A stretch of DNA of 64,000 bases from positions 1-64,000 of the forward strand of contig JAJNNY010000050.1 in assembly GCA_022453515.1 (NCBI GenBank). The letters run 5' to 3'. Origin of the DNA: Astrocystis sublimbata (Eukaryota; Ascomycota; Sordariomycetes; Xylariales; Xylariaceae). This document shows positions 35,101-48,099 of this stretch, one piece after another. A program made the translations under genes and the position numbers. Below the pieces are notes generated by a model that saw only the letters and a program-made list of their open reading frames with translations, ran no database searches and was not told where the DNA came from. How positions within the stretch are numbered: position 1 is the first letter of the stretch; each line of letters begins with the position of its first letter.

Positions 35101-36504
35101 CATCTGATCGATAATTACGTCTGAGATTTCTCTACTTGGCTGAGCTCAAACTGACATACTTGCATCTATAGGTTGATGCGACGCATGATGGACCTGATCA
35201 TATCGGGCCAAGTCAAGCCCATATCTCCCGTGACGCTTTTCCCGTACCACGATATTCCCGCCGCCATGCGCTTCATGCGCAGCGCCAACCACATTGGAAA
35301 AATCATCATTTCCAACAAAGAGTGCGCAGAACCTGTTTCTACCGTCGCGGTCCGCCCCGCTCCTCGAACTCTGAAGCTTCGCGAGGACGTGTCTTACATG
35401 ATTGTCGGCGGTCTTCGGGGCCTATGCGGCTCGCTTGCTCTCGACATGGCCCGTCATGGGGCACGCAGTCTCGTCGTCTTGTCTCGCAGCGGGACCAACG
35501 ACTCAAAATCTCAAGCCGTGCTCAAAGATCTCGAAGCGCATGGTTGTCACACGGAATCTGTCTGCGGCGACGTGGCAGACCTTGACGATGTCCACCGGGC
35601 TTTCAAAAGCGCTGCCATGCCAGTAGCTGGAGTGATCCAGGGCGCCATGGTGCTCCGCGACAGGCCTTTTGAGTTGATGACCCACGACGACTACACCACA
35701 GCCACGCGGCCAAAAGTAGCAGGGACCTGGAACTTGCACAATACTGCGATCCAACTCGGTCTCACGCTCGACTTTTTCACCATGTTGTCGTCGATCTCGG
35801 GGCTCATAGGTCAGCCAACGCAGGCCAACTACGCGGCGGCAAACGTCTTTCTCGACAGCTTCGCCTACTACCGCCGCGGGCTCGGGCTCAAGGCGAACTC
35901 GGTCGACCTGGGCGCCATCGACGACATCGGATACATGGCCGAGCACTCGAACCTCATAGAGGCGCTCGACACATCGGCATGGACGCCGATAAACGAGGCC
36001 CTGTTCCAGACGATTGTGCAGTATTCCCTCATGCAGCAGGAGCCCATACCGCTCAACCCGGACTCGTCTTCTCAGTTGATAACATCGATAGCCATCCCTC
36101 AACCGCCATCCTCGCGCTTGATCTCCGACGCTCGCTTCGCCTCGTTGCTTTCTGGAAGTTCGGCAGGCACGGAGATGATAGCGCCCGACGCCACGGACGC
36201 AGACCGAGGAATCCAGGCGCTGCACCTCGCCATCAAGAGCGGGGCCGACATGTCCGCTGTCCTGCCCAAGGCTCTGGAGCTGGTCAACAAACAGTTCATG
36301 GTAACCCTAAGAGTCGAGGATCCGCTCGAGCCGGGAAAGCCGCTGTCGGCGTACGGGCTCGACTCGCTTGCCGCTGTCGAGTTTAGGAACTGGTCACGGG
36401 CGCGGCTGGGGGCTGAGCTGACTACTCTAGAGATCACGGGCGCGCAGAGCCTGATGAGTCTAGCGGAGAAGATTGTCTCCAAGATACAAGTTGGGGGAAA
36501 GTGA
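29165..36504 (+). CDS. Highly reducing iterative type I polyketide synthase (KS-AT-DH-(MT)-ER-KR-ACP)
   Basis: Builds a reduced polyketide from malonyl-CoA. Exons 29165-30181, 30243-35091, 35172-36504; introns 61 and 80 bp; about 2400 residues if the frame is continuous. KS has active-site [14 protein letters not shown] and [14 protein letters not shown] has the serine elbow LGHSSGE (about 31200). DH has [18 protein letters not shown] (about 32190) and the late [10 protein letters not shown]. The methyltransferase region (about 33120-33560) is short, and its SAM motif has decayed to LEVLLAPGE, so C-methylation is probably lost. ER has [14 protein letters not shown] (about 34690). KR has [13 protein letters not shown] and [13 protein letters not shown] has the phosphopantetheine serine in [10 protein letters not shown] (about 36360). 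There is no thioesterase. The frame shifts by one base in the KS-AT linker near 30903-30912, with intact domains on both sides. Confidence 0.93.
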
Positions 36505-36899
36505 TTGTGGGACTCTGATGTGCTGAGAGTAGGTGTTATTGGATCAAAGCAGCGCAAACTTGTCTGGGCGTGCTTATTGCTGCCGTATTGCCTATTGCTG
36601 GGCCAATCCCTAAACAGAGAGCCATGTGCGCTAGATCTATCATGCTGGAGATAAGTCTGTACCTAGGTAGTTTTCAGCTTTGGCGGTATATTAGTACTTG
36701 TTAGCCTGTGGCTAGTGCAGGGGTAGTATGGCTAGGGTGTGGCACGCGTTGCTATAGTGACTAAGTATAAGTAAGGGGCTATACGACCCCTTATTACGTA
36801 GTAACCATAAAACTGTTAGAAACAACGGGAATAAAATACCCTAGGACTATTTATTGTAATAATTCTATATACTTTTAGGAAATCTTGGTATCCGGCAGC
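36505..36899. other. intergenic between convergent PKS and chitinase-nuclease genes
   Basis: A/T-rich 3' flanks with a palindrome TACCTAGGTA at 36660-36669. No gene is seen. It is a natural right-hand border for the PKS cluster. Confidence 0.5.
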
Positions 36900-39800
36900 T
36901 CAAGAGTCCAGGGGATACGCGTACCGACTATCCGGCAACTGAAGTTCCTCGGCCGGTACATCGATGTCGACCCGGTGGTAGTTCGACGATCGTTTCACAC
37001 CTGATGAAGAAAACAGGTCAGCACAGCACTCAGCATGATCAATGTCGACTGGGTGGGTGAACGCCCGAGAAGAGACAAGGACCCGGGCGGAGGAGAGTGG
37101 TGTAATAATTAAGTACTCACCGTAGATGGGCTCGCCTCCGAAGTACCCGATGGGCGTCATCAAATTACGCTTCGAGTTCGCATGTGGCGCGCCTGTGAAA
37201 TCGATGTCACACCTGTCCAACAACAACAACAGAGGTTAGTTTACCTAGTCAAGGACCTAATAACAAAGCGGCTCGATCCTGAGTTGGGTATTGGAGCGGC
37301 AATAGATAGATCTCTGCAGGTTCGCACTCCAACAAAACAACGAGCTGAAAATAAGAAAAAGAGGTTGACAAGAAGAAGCGAGAAATTAAGAAGAGGGAGA
37401 GAGGACGTTGGGAAGAACGACGTGATAAGAAAGAGACTTGATCGAGAATATAGCAAATGAAAGCACTCACGAGAAATAACTCAATCGCTGAAAGTTGCCG
37501 CCATTGGTCCACGCCGCCGTCGTCGTCCTGCCGTCCCAGCAATACCCGTTGTGCTGAGTCGAGCCATCCTGGTTGGTCCCCCACCGGAAGCGCTCCTGGC
37601 CACGCAGGTTAATGGCACACAGGATCCAGGCCGCATCGTTCACGGTGGTCGTGAACGGAGTGCCGGCCCTGCCGGGGAAGAGCGTGCCCGCGCTGAAGTC
37701 GTTGCTCGGAAACGAGGCGGGCTGGCCCACTGCGTTGCTGATGAGATGCAGGGTGAAGTTGCGCTTGTGGAACCAACTGAGCGAGCGATCGGGTTGTTCC
37801 TAGAAAACAATGTTGTAAGTAAAAGAAAGAAAATGTCCCCGTCCAGTCTTTCGTATCCTCTCCGTTGATATTGATAGATAGATCGCACGCAATGACTAAT
37901 AGCCCAAGATAACAAGAACAAGGTAAGTAGGAAGTTACGCACATCGGAGTTCTGGCCAGATAGAGACTTGGGCTGATCCGAATCGTAGCGCGTCAAACGT
38001 TGCCGTCCGGAGTCACCGTGCGCCGTCCAAGATCCCTTGGTGTTCCAAGCGTTGCTGTTCCAGCTCTGGAAGCTTTCTCTTTCGGGGTCGCTGCCTGTGG
38101 GGTCGGCGGCGTCGTTGAAGTACTCGACGTTCGTTTCGATGTTGTTAAGGAGACCTTGGGGTAACATGTCAGTCAATCAATCATATCTATCCAACTCCGA
38201 CACTACCTAGCCCGCGCGGTAACTGTTGACTAACTTACTATTGCAGTTCCCCTGAAGCGTGTTCTGCCACTCGGGTACACACGTGCGCGTCACCCCCTGG
38301 GGCGCCGCGGGAAACACATTGCCAGCCCAGCCGTAACCGCCCTCCTCGGTCGACGCGAAGGGGAACTCGTCGCAATTGACGAGATTCCTGGTTCCGCTGA
38401 ACGGCATGCCGACTTGGTTCTTCCGTAGAGTGTTCTCGCCGTTTGTTCCGCTGCAGGGGTTCCGCGCGCCCGTGCAAGTGTCGCTGCGCCGCCTGTTCTG
38501 GTTGAAGCTGTCAAAGGTCAGGGGGTACGTGTCCGAGATGATCTGGTTGTTCCTCAGAAACGCTCGGATCGAGGTGCAGATGCCAGGCAGCGTCGCCTGC
38601 CCGTCCGAGCCTGTAATGGTCACGTCTGAGAAAAAGAGAGCGCAATTATCTAAGGTTAGGTGTCGACGACATTAGTTGGGTGTCTCGGAGATGTAATAAT
38701 ACCAACCTTGGTAGGCAGGTTAGGCGACGGAATCATCATCACTTACAGTATAGTAGCGGAATTTTGTCCCGACAGTCGTTGACCGCACGTTTCTGGAGAA
38801 ACCTTCGTAGCACGCTCCCGCCCGCTGGGCTGTGCGCGATGAGATCGCGCTTGGAGTCCGAGACCGTATTGCAGGGCGAGCTGTTGGGCCCCGTCGTGCA
38901 TTTGAAGTCCGTCCAGCTATGGACTGGAAACTCGGTCTCCTTGTTGACCTGGCGACCAACCAGGGTCATCATGCTGGTGTTGAGGGAAGTGCCGTCTTCG
39001 AAGATCGAGTAGTCTCCGTTTTGGATGCCACGGGTACTCATCATGGAATGTGACTGGACGGCGCCAAACAATGCCATGTCGCTGGACCCAAAGACTGTGT
39101 TGGTTAGAGGCTCATCAGACAGGATCCAGGGCTGGTCCGACTGGTCGCTTCCGGCCCCAAGAAACCTGGCATTGGAGCCCGCGGATTTGATGGTCACAGG
39201 ACCGTGAATTGGGATGGTCTGCCAGTTGACGGGATAATACGTTCCAGACTGCCATCGTTTGTAGTTGTATATCTGGGCTATTGCCGTCAGGCCTATGCGC
39301 CAGAGCAGTTCAACCTTGTATCCGTATTCCCAGCCACTGCTCTGGCCATTAGTGGAGGCCGTGGCGTGGGCGTTAAAGTGCAACGATGTGTTCACGAACG
39401 CCGACACATGACCATCAATGAAGGGATCCTTCAGCGGCCCGATACTTCCGCCAACCTTGATGCCGCAGTTGAGCTCCGGCGTGACGCGGAGGTGGGCATC
39501 GACTTCGGCTTTGACGTTGGCCTGGAAGACGGGAGCAATCCCCTGCTGGTTCTTGTCAAACGCCATCAGTTTATCGCTGGCCCTATCGTGTGTCCTGTCG
39601 TCGTTGGGGAGGTACATCTCTATCGAGTCAAACGTGTACTTGGCTCCCACTTTGAGCTGTCCGGAGACGGTGATGCGCCCCTCAATACGTCCGTATAGAT
39701 CGAGCGAGGGGCCGACAGTGGCAATACCCTTGATAGAAAGGCCAGGGTAGGCAATGGTCTGGATCAGCTTCTTCACCTCACTCTGGTACGCCAGCTGTGC

Positions 39801-42800
39801 GTCGCCTCTGATCGTGACGCCGGCGTAGATGTTGGGCTGCGCACCGATGTAGACATACGTGTCGATGATGTTGGGCGGGACTACAGTACCCGAGAAGTAA
39901 TATGCATACTTGGTGTTCATCTGCAGTCTGACGTCCGCCGTGACGTCGAGTCCGGCCGTGATGGTCACGCCGGCCGAGTTCTCGCAACGAAGGCGTCCAC
40001 TCCAGATGTTGAAGATCTTGCTCAAACCCATCGGCAGGTCGCCTGCCTCTTCCGACGTGATTCTGGTAACCTTCTTGAGCCAGTTAACAAACGTACCCCA
40101 CCAGCGGCGCTGCAGATGCTCGTCTCGCCGGGACAATGACGAGCCGTACGGCGAGCGAGGCACGTGTCCCTCCGGGCTGAAGTCGGTATTACCCTTGGCC
40201 TCGTTGACGACGGCACCCTCATGGTCGGTGAAAGCACCGTGCTTAGCCCTCTCAACACGAGATTTCCAAGAATCGAAATCCGCCCCGGTCGTGGCGGAGC
40301 GCTTCTTGTTGTTATTTTTGGGGTCTTCATCTGTGACATCGTCCCAGTACTCCTGGAGGTTGGTGTAGTCTACTCTCATGAAGACGGGCTCCTCATCGGC
40401 GCGGTCGATCAGGTGGAAGTCGTAGTCAAACGTCAGCTTATACAGGCCGTTTTTGTGCGTTGCATCCGTGTCTCGTTTGCGGATCATCCAGGAAGGCATC
40501 TCCGGCGGGTTCTCGTCTGGCTCCATAGACACCACACGAGCCCAAGGGCCTTCGCCAACGTGCGCAGGCAGCTTGATGATGGTATCGCGTGCGCCACCGA
40601 GGAAGACCTCGGCACATTGCTTCGAGTCGTGTGGGAAGTTGCAGTAGACATAAACCGTCTCTTCTGCGTGATCGAATGTCGCGTCCAGAACGGTGGGATT
40701 GGTGGTGACCCATGAGCGCGGCTTGATGTTGATCGGCTCATCGCGAGTCATAACCGTGAATTGGCGGTCAAATTGTTTCGCAATGGAGCCAGGGGGTCCG
40801 TCCAGCATGACAAAGCCGTAAGGATCATCGCCGGGGTTCTCCTCGAGATCTGTCGGTGACGTGTCCTTGTGGTTATTGCCAAAGTTGTTGGACCATTGCC
40901 AGGACACATCGTCGTCTTCGTCCGTACAGGCACCATCCCAGAGATAAGCAGGGTTAACAGGCCAGTCATTCGTAAACCGAGATGGTGGCGAGCAGCAAAG
41001 CCCATACTCGGTGACCGGATTTGTACTGCCCCAGGTCGCGCAGATATCACTGCCCAGCTCCTGCTTGAGATCGTGTATTGAAGATGGCTCTGCGCCCGTA
41101 GTTATCCGAAGCTTCTCTTCGGGACAGTCATGGTAGACGCAGGTTAGAGCAGTTCGACCCTTAAACCCGAGGTTACCAGGGTCAAATAGTTCGTTAGCCC
41201 ATTTGCAGTTCTCGAGAGCTTCTAAAAAGGACGTATCAGCCATCATGCATAAATAATCAGTCTTGTATGCATACTTTTCTTTGGACAACAGTAAGACCTG
41301 AAATGGTAATGTGTTGACGGTCCATCTGGACCACCAGCACCCATGCCCGTTTGTACTTTGCACAGATCTCCGTCGTCTTTGTCGTACCTAGTAGCAACGC
41401 TCACTTCATCAGAGGCGCAATTGCCATTGTCATCATTAGTCCAGTCACAGCCTGTCCAGTGACACTCGTTGAGGATCTCAGTTGAGTCACAGCAGAGCTA
41501 AAACAATTCCCACTCTCGGTCAGTAACCAGGCAGTCGGTACAAATCCCAGCTGATCTAATCGGCAGACAAGCAGACTTACACTTCGGTGTCCGGAGTAGC
41601 AGTTTTTCTTCCCCCATCGGTCAATGTACGTATCTTGAGCTAGCTCGAACTGGGACGCGCCGCAACCGCCGTCGCAGCCGAAGGCGCTACGTTCTGGTGC
41701 ACCGAGCCACTCACAGTTCTTGGGCATGACTTTGGTAGGACAGCAGATGCGATGAAACGAGTTTTCCGGGCATTGGCCTGAGAAGGCCCAGCCGTCTCGG
41801 ATCTGATTTGGACGACTATGACGCTCGAGATTAGCATATATCATCACAACTTCGGCCACGGAAGTGTCATATTCCTGTAAGACGCGAGGAAGAAAACAAA
41901 ATCGCAAGGAATAATTACTTACTGAGCAGTCTCCAGCACTGAGTATCCAGACATGCATTTCCCCCTTGAGTCATCGTTATCACTGTCTTGCTCGACGCAT
42001 TTTTCGGCAACGTAGCAGAACTGGCCGTTGTATGCCGATAGGTCGAGCGTCAATTGCTTCTCCTCTTCAGGATTCAGAGTCGTATCTAACAGGCCTTTTG
42101 ATACCGCCTCTTCACCGAAGAGGCCGATGAGGGCCTGGTTATCCGCCGAGTCGAGGCCCAGCTCCCAGATCATGAGACCCCTGAGGCAGCGCGAAAACAT
42201 GAACTTCTTCTTGTCTTCGAAAGATTCGGCGTCATCCCAGGAAATCCACTGGTTGGCTCCGTATACCATCCACTTGACCGATGATTTCTGGTCATAAGAG
42301 ACATCCGACCCTAATTCTTGGGCCCTTCCGATAACCTCTGGTCCAAAGGCTTCGTGGTTAGCCGCAATGGTACGAACGGATGACATGTCGTCTGTGACTC
42401 ACCGCCGTATGATAGGATTCCCGCTTCCTGCGTGCAGTCTCCGGCAAAGCTAGGGCCATCAAACATGCAGTTTGGTGGCTTGGAGCACTGGGGGTCAGAC
42501 ATGGTGAAGCCGCGTCCATAGAAGCCGTAACCCATGACGACTTTATCAGAGCTGATTCCATTCCTCCAGAGGAGATCAAGCCCATCGTCTATCTCGGTCA
42601 GATTAGTGTGCCCTTTGAGGAAAGCCCCTGTCCACAAGTTCTTCTGGTCCCAGAGGCCGTGGATATCATATGTCATGACATTGAACTGGCAGGGCCCGTA
42701 TTAGTAGTGGCCTCAGTGAAATCTGCCGTTAATTTGTGTTTCAATCCCCAGATCACTCACCCATTCGACATATTTCTCCAGACTCTTGATATTGAATCCA

Positions 42801-44195
42801 CGGAGATACCAGTAGCTCGAAGGAAGTGTCATGGTAAACTGCCAGCCGGGATCATAAGAATCGAAAGCCTCTCGTATCTCGGCAGCCAGCAAGACAAGAT
42901 TGTCAAAGTCTTTAGCGACACCTCCGCGGTCGTCGGCCACGGGGTATTCCCAATCTATATATTAAAGCCAGATGGTTACCACCAGCGTTCTATAGACTCT
43001 TGCGATAGTAGGGAGGGGGTTAAAAGTCTTCATACCTAGATCAACACCATCTAGCGCGTACTTCTGCATATAGCGAATAAGTGACTTGACGAACTTCCGA
43101 CGATTCGGCACCGTCGACGCCATATCCGAAAACCGCGTAGCGGTCGGAGGGTCATTGAATACCCAGCCACCTGTAACGTGTGAGCGCTGCCGCCATACGC
43201 AAAAACATCCGTGTTAAAGGGGGAGGACAAGAATCCCGTCGAGATTTTGAAGAGACTGGGTGACTCACCTAAGGCAATGTTGACCCTGAGGCCAGGATAT
43301 ATGCGCTTCAAACGGGAGACGCGGCCTGCGATGGCACCAACTTCGTCCGTGATTTCAAACTCTGCCGTGATGAACTCGAATGCAACACTGTCACGCTCTA
43401 ATCAGCAACGATTGATCCTAGTGTAGATTGCACAAGTCTTTCTTAGACCGAAGGGCCCTGTCTTGAGATGATATCTTACTTGATGTGTGTGAGTACACCT
43501 GCTGGGATGTTCTCGGGCTGCATAGAATCGCAATCACGAGTGGCTGACCAGGCTCCATAGTAGGCGATACGAACGTCGGCAGCCATGGCATCAGTGCTTG
43601 CCGAGCATGAAGGACGCCTTCGCACGCTCGTTAGCAACATAGAATTTCTGTGAACTGTTGACACACATACGGCGGGGTTGGGCAACCATCCTTATTTTGA
43701 CAGTTATCACAGAATTCCGAGGTGGTGCCACAGAAACCATGTTTGCTATGTGCCGATTAGCCTGTTGTAAATGTGGACGAGAAATACTTGCACATGCGCC
43801 AGCAACTCACCTGCAGCAAACGTTCAACGGGCAGTCGAAGTTCTCCTCGAGAGCATATTTACCGCACTCGGCCTTGGCGTCACATGTGCCCTGGCAACTA
43901 TGAGCACGCACCTAGTCAGCTTGCATCTCTTTATATTGATCAAGGGATGGTGTATGATAGAGCCTCACCCATCACCGCAGAAATCGGGTCCGAAACCGCA
44001 TTTTCCTAAAAGTCCGTAAGCATCACGCACCAGATGGGGACGTGCCGTTGTTTCTTATTTACCGTATTTGCTACAGCATCCACTCTTGCAAGGGCTGGAC
44101 ACGCTGCACGTGGCATCCTGTTGGGCCGCCGCGAAGAGGAAGATAGAAGAAAATAATAAGAAAAGAAACGACAGTCTGGTGGTGTGCGCCAACAT
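36900..44195 (-). CDS. Secreted CBM18-GH18 chitinase with C-terminal NucA/NucB-type nuclease domain (killer-toxin-like)
   Basis: Very long gene with more than a dozen short introns; I did not fix every junction. The N-terminus (44195 down) has a signal peptide ending in a run of alanines. Hevein-type chitin-binding CBM18 modules follow (CCSKYGKCGFG; later CCSKHGFCG). The GH18 chitinase domain spans about 43640-42010, and its catalytic DGVDLDWEYP is split by an intron near 43036-42957, so the proton donor is intact. Downstream come GYGFYGRGF and LRGLMIWELGLD. A long cysteine-rich and beta-rich middle section (about 41960-38740) is typical of killer-toxin-like group C chitinases. The last part (about 38700-36900) carries CDEFPFASTEEGG near 38373-38335 and CVPEWQNTLQGNC. 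These match the D-E-x-P-x-A-x-x-E-E-G-G nuclease signature of the NucA/NucB family. By analogy with zymocin, the chitin-binding part may deliver the nuclease into a competing fungus (inference). Confidence 0.82.
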
Positions 44196-45412
44196 AGTTG
44201 CTGATGGTGCCACGATGACAAGCCCACCTTTCGTGAGTAAGGAACAACTACACCTTTGTCAATGTATAAAGATAAAATCCAGACTCCAAGGAAGAAGGAG
44301 GATGGCACATATATCAAGCCCAGAAACCTAGGTAGTGCGGTTTGCACTCGCATGTACGCCGAGGCCATGGACGAGATGGGACGCCAGCGTCCAGCAGAGC
44401 CGACCTCGACTCATCTTGGCATAGCATTTTTTTCATCTGGAATTGAAGACCCCGGGCAGTAAGCTCAAGGACCCAAGAGACCGTTGCGGAAACGCAGCCC
44501 TGAGCTCGCTCGTCGTGTGATGGAAATCCAGCGGTTCCATAGTCGTCTCACGGCCGCCTGCGCCGCTCACAAGTATATTGTGGGGTTCTGACTATAAACA
44601 GGGACATGACAAAGTCGTGGATGTATCTTGTTCGCGCCAAAACGGCACCTCCCGAACGCCAAGTCCAGCCGACCGTTGGTAGCGTTGTTGTTGATTCTGT
44701 CTAGGGCGAGACTAATTGTAGAATTATGCGTACTTTTGTTTACCCGCCGAAGCTGCATACTTACGTCGGCCGGCTAAATTGTCATCTGACAGCCAAGAAA
44801 TTTAGGGCTGACCGCACTGCATGAACATAAGAGGTTACAACCCCTGAATATACTAGTTGGGGAAGAAGGAAAATGGTATGGTAGTAGTCGGTAGTGGTGA
44901 ACGAATTCAGCTCTACATCTAGGATGTTTTTTAGCGTGAACTGCTGTTTGCCAAGGGCTGGAGGCTTACATATCTAGACGAGGAATCCACCATCGGATGA
45001 TCCTTGGGCCAAGCAACCAGGCAGCCAGGATGCCAGGGTCCATGCAAATCATCAGCATCTCACCAGGTTGAGTATGGTTCTAGACACAGAGTATGGCAAA
45101 CGACGGATAATGCTATTCCTGTAAGCTTGGGATAATGCTCGGCTTTTGAAAAAGCTGGTATCGGCGTATCGCTGCTATTCCCATGTTGTTTCATTAGCTT
45201 ACTTGGAGGAGGCTTCTGTCTTAGTGTCTGCGACCCGTCTGCCGAAGACTGCCTGACTTGAATGTTCGGAGAAACCCGAGTCTTATTGAAGGTAGCCTGG
45301 TCTTCCTGGGTGGTAAAACGTGCGCCCTCGACGACCCTTCGTTGTCCTCGTCGTCTTTGAGGTCTTCATGCTTCTGTGTTCGCTATTGTCTGAACTTTGA
45401 CATCGAGGCAAG
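44196..45412. promoter_or_regulatory. bidirectional promoter region, chitinase-nuclease and LysM genes
   Basis: The sole spacer between two divergent start codons (44195 minus, 45413 plus), which suggests co-expression. No gene is seen in it. Confidence 0.5.
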
Positions 45413-46971
45413 ATGGCTCCCGTACTTTCGCTCGGCCGGCTCTTAGGCACCACGGTCGCGTTTGCCGTCACAAGCATCAATCTTTTCGCTACGTCCAGCC
45501 ATGCCATCAGGCTTGTCGCCAATCCAGGCATACTCCCCTCGAATATACCGGCGGCCTGTCGCGCGAGTCTGGCAACGGACATCACCTGCGAACCACGGTT
45601 GATACACTCGTCAGATATTGACCGCGAGGTTCCCTTCAACGCCACCTTTCTGGGCGAGTACTGCAACTCGAAATGCACCAGCTCCATCAATGCGTTTGCC
45701 GATGGCGTCGCTAAGCGGTGCGGCGACACGCCCTACGATTTTGGCGACGGCGGGGCCAAGTTCTCGGGCAATATGATCGCGGCACCACTGAAGTGGGCTC
45801 ACGATGTCGCCTGCATCAAGAATACCTCATCGTTCTGCTGGCCCGATGTTGTGGGCCACAACACAGCCATCTGCGACATCTGCACGCTGAAGCACCTAGC
45901 CGGCTTTCTCGGCGCGCCTTACGATTCGAGCAGCAAGATTGACGAGAAGGCGTTCAGTTCCCTCGTCTCGTCCTGCAGCGCGAAGCCCACGGACTTCCCT
46001 CATAGCACCAAGACTTTGGTTGTGCCATCGCCCACGTGAGTATTCGGAATTGCTTTCTTTGATCCAACGGAGCAGCTCTCAGCTAACTTGTATCCAGACC
46101 CACGGCTGCACCGGATATCACGTGTTGGGGTGGCTCTCATTACCCCGTCAAGACGGGTGACACTTGTAAATCCATCGCAGCAGCGAAGAACATGGCGATC
46201 GACAATCTCTTGTACCTGAATGGTCTGGACTTCAACTGTGACACTCTGACGGTTGGATCTGTTCTGTGTATCCGAGACAGCTGCAAGACTCTGGAGGTAA
46301 GGGTCATTCACAAGCCCATGATAGTCTCCCTCGGAGGTCAAGCCTCGATCTGGACCAATTGCTGACGCGATTTCTCTGCGTAGATTCAACCAGGCGACAC
46401 ATGCAAGCAGATCGTCAAGGATCAGGCGTTCACCATGAACGAATTTACGCATTGGAACCCGATCTTGAAAACTGGTTGCGACGACCTGAGCGTATTGGCA
46501 GGGCGCACCGTCTGCATAACGTGAGTTTTAACATCAGCATGACCTCCATCATTCTGCCCACTGCACCTTCTCTAACTATAAGATGCGCAAATTTCCAGCC
46601 CTCCCGGGACAGATAATTACGACGTGACCATGACGGCAAGCTTTAACCACACCTTTACGTTCCCGAGCGGCTCTTGGGTCCCGGGTCCGACACAGGGAAC
46701 ACCATTGGGCAACACCACGACTGACTGGGTGACCCCGGTGCAGACGACAACGCTGACGACAGGAAAGGGAGCGGAACCCACCAAGTACTACGCCTATTGT
46801 CCATTGGACGATGAGGTGTATGACGAGGGCTTCGATTGGGAAATCATCAGTCAGGAGTGCAGGGACCTGCTCTCTCCGTATTGCGATCCAGCCACCACCG
46901 GCAACCCATTGCCCAGCACCACCTTCCCGAGCAGCTGTCTCTATCCTTTGGCGACTGAGAGTACGGCGTGA
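45413..46971 (+). CDS. Secreted LysM-domain chitin-binding protein
   Basis: Exons 45413-46035, 46098-46296, 46384-46520, 46599-46971; introns 62, 87 and 78 bp; 443 residues. A signal peptide occupies about residues 1-31. A cysteine-rich region of about 170 residues without a named domain follows. Two LysM modules (CBM50) come next: one around YPVKTGDTCKSIAAAKNM with NLLYLNGLDFNCDTL and GSVLCI, the second around IQPGDTCKQIVKDQAF with WNPILKTGCDDL and GRTVCI. The tail is Ser/Thr-rich with another cysteine-containing end. LysM modules bind chitin oligomers. Such genes often stand beside CBM18/LysM group C chitinases in ascomycetes, which fits the divergent arrangement here. It may protect the producer's own wall or sequester chitin fragments (inference). 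Confidence 0.88.
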
Positions 46972-47144
46972 GCAAAGGCGTAACCTAAAGACTTATGTGA
47001 GCGAGGTTGGCGGCGGAGTACTGAGGGATAGTGTTCAGGGTAGTTCCTATTTGAGGCACACATAGGCAGTAGAGCAGATACACAAATTTCAGACTACCAA
47101 AACTCTTGCATTTCCCTGTGTGTCGATGAGTGAGTGCTGTTGAT

Positions 47145-48099
47145 CTAATCGACCTCAATGACGGCCCCACGCTTCCACATTGTTTCGTCGTCCTCCCACT
47201 CCTCACTCAGGGTGGCAAGAGATCCGCCGTCAAATAAGTGACCCTTGAAAGCGAGCATCTGATCCGGCCGAAGCCTGTTATCCCAGACGCAAGCACCATG
47301 ATCATTGAGCCACAGGACCTTGATAAATCCAGTGCGCAGGGCGTCCTCGTCGACGAGGAACAGCATGGTCCTCTCCCTCACCATGGCTTCGTACAGCGGC
47401 AGCCTGCGCTCGTCGTCCTCGGGCGGCTCGTAGTCCTCAGCCGGATCCTGTAGGCTGGCGTCGGTCTCGTAGACGTAGCGCACCGTGTCGGCAATGGCGG
47501 GCGCGCTCAGCAGCAGCCGGGTCCAGTCGTCAGCGAAGCGAGCGTAGCGAGACTCGTCGTCGAGGATCTGGCTCCAGTGACCCAGCACATGCTCAAGCTC
47601 CATGCCACCGAGCCACTCGACATAAGCGCTAGAGAGTTCCTGATCGTAGCAGCTGCGCAGCCATACGGGTGCGTAGCGTCCCATCTCGGTCCGAAGGGAT
47701 AGGTTTCTCTCGCGTGTGGTCTGGTGCGGGACGAGGACGCGGTTCATCTGGTCTGCAGTGGCATCCACTTCGGCATTTGCCGGCTCGTCGTCGTAGCCAT
47801 GGTAAGGCTGGAGTGGCGAGTCAGCTCACGGGGTCATTATAGATGCCTTGGGGTAGGAACATACGTGACGGCCTCGTGGGTCGAGGTTCAGCCATTCACG
47901 GGCTATTCCGTCCCATTGTTCTTGGTCCCGCTCGACTGGTCGAGTATAATCCCATTTCGACTATAAGTCGACGGAGATGAGCTTGTGAATAGCCTATTGA
48001 AGTGTCGGAGTTAATGCCTACCAGGACGAAAGTGTCGAACGGGAGCTTGCCAAGCTCAGCACCCTCAAGCAACTGTTCGTCTGATGGCGGCGCCGCCAT
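47145..48099 (-). CDS. Unidentified cytosolic protein in the chitin island
   Basis: Exons (minus): 48099-48022, 47960-47865, 47807-47145; introns 61 and 57 bp; 278 residues. The phases close perfectly, supporting a real gene. There is no signal peptide or membrane segment. The protein is acidic and tryptophan-rich (WDYTRPVERDQEQWDGIARE, YHGYDDEPANAEVD), with a central acidic loop (EDYEPPEDDERRLPLYEAM). I do not recognise a family. It lies between the two LysM genes, divergent from the five-LysM gene. An immunity or resistance role for the neighbouring nuclease is conceivable, since it is the only intracellular product in the island, but nothing in its sequence shows this. Confidence 0.7.

Noticed and set aside
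37182..37460. Plus-strand open frame of 92 residues
   Set aside because: Overlaps a purine-rich intron of the chitinase-nuclease gene; lysine/arginine-rich translation is a composition effect.
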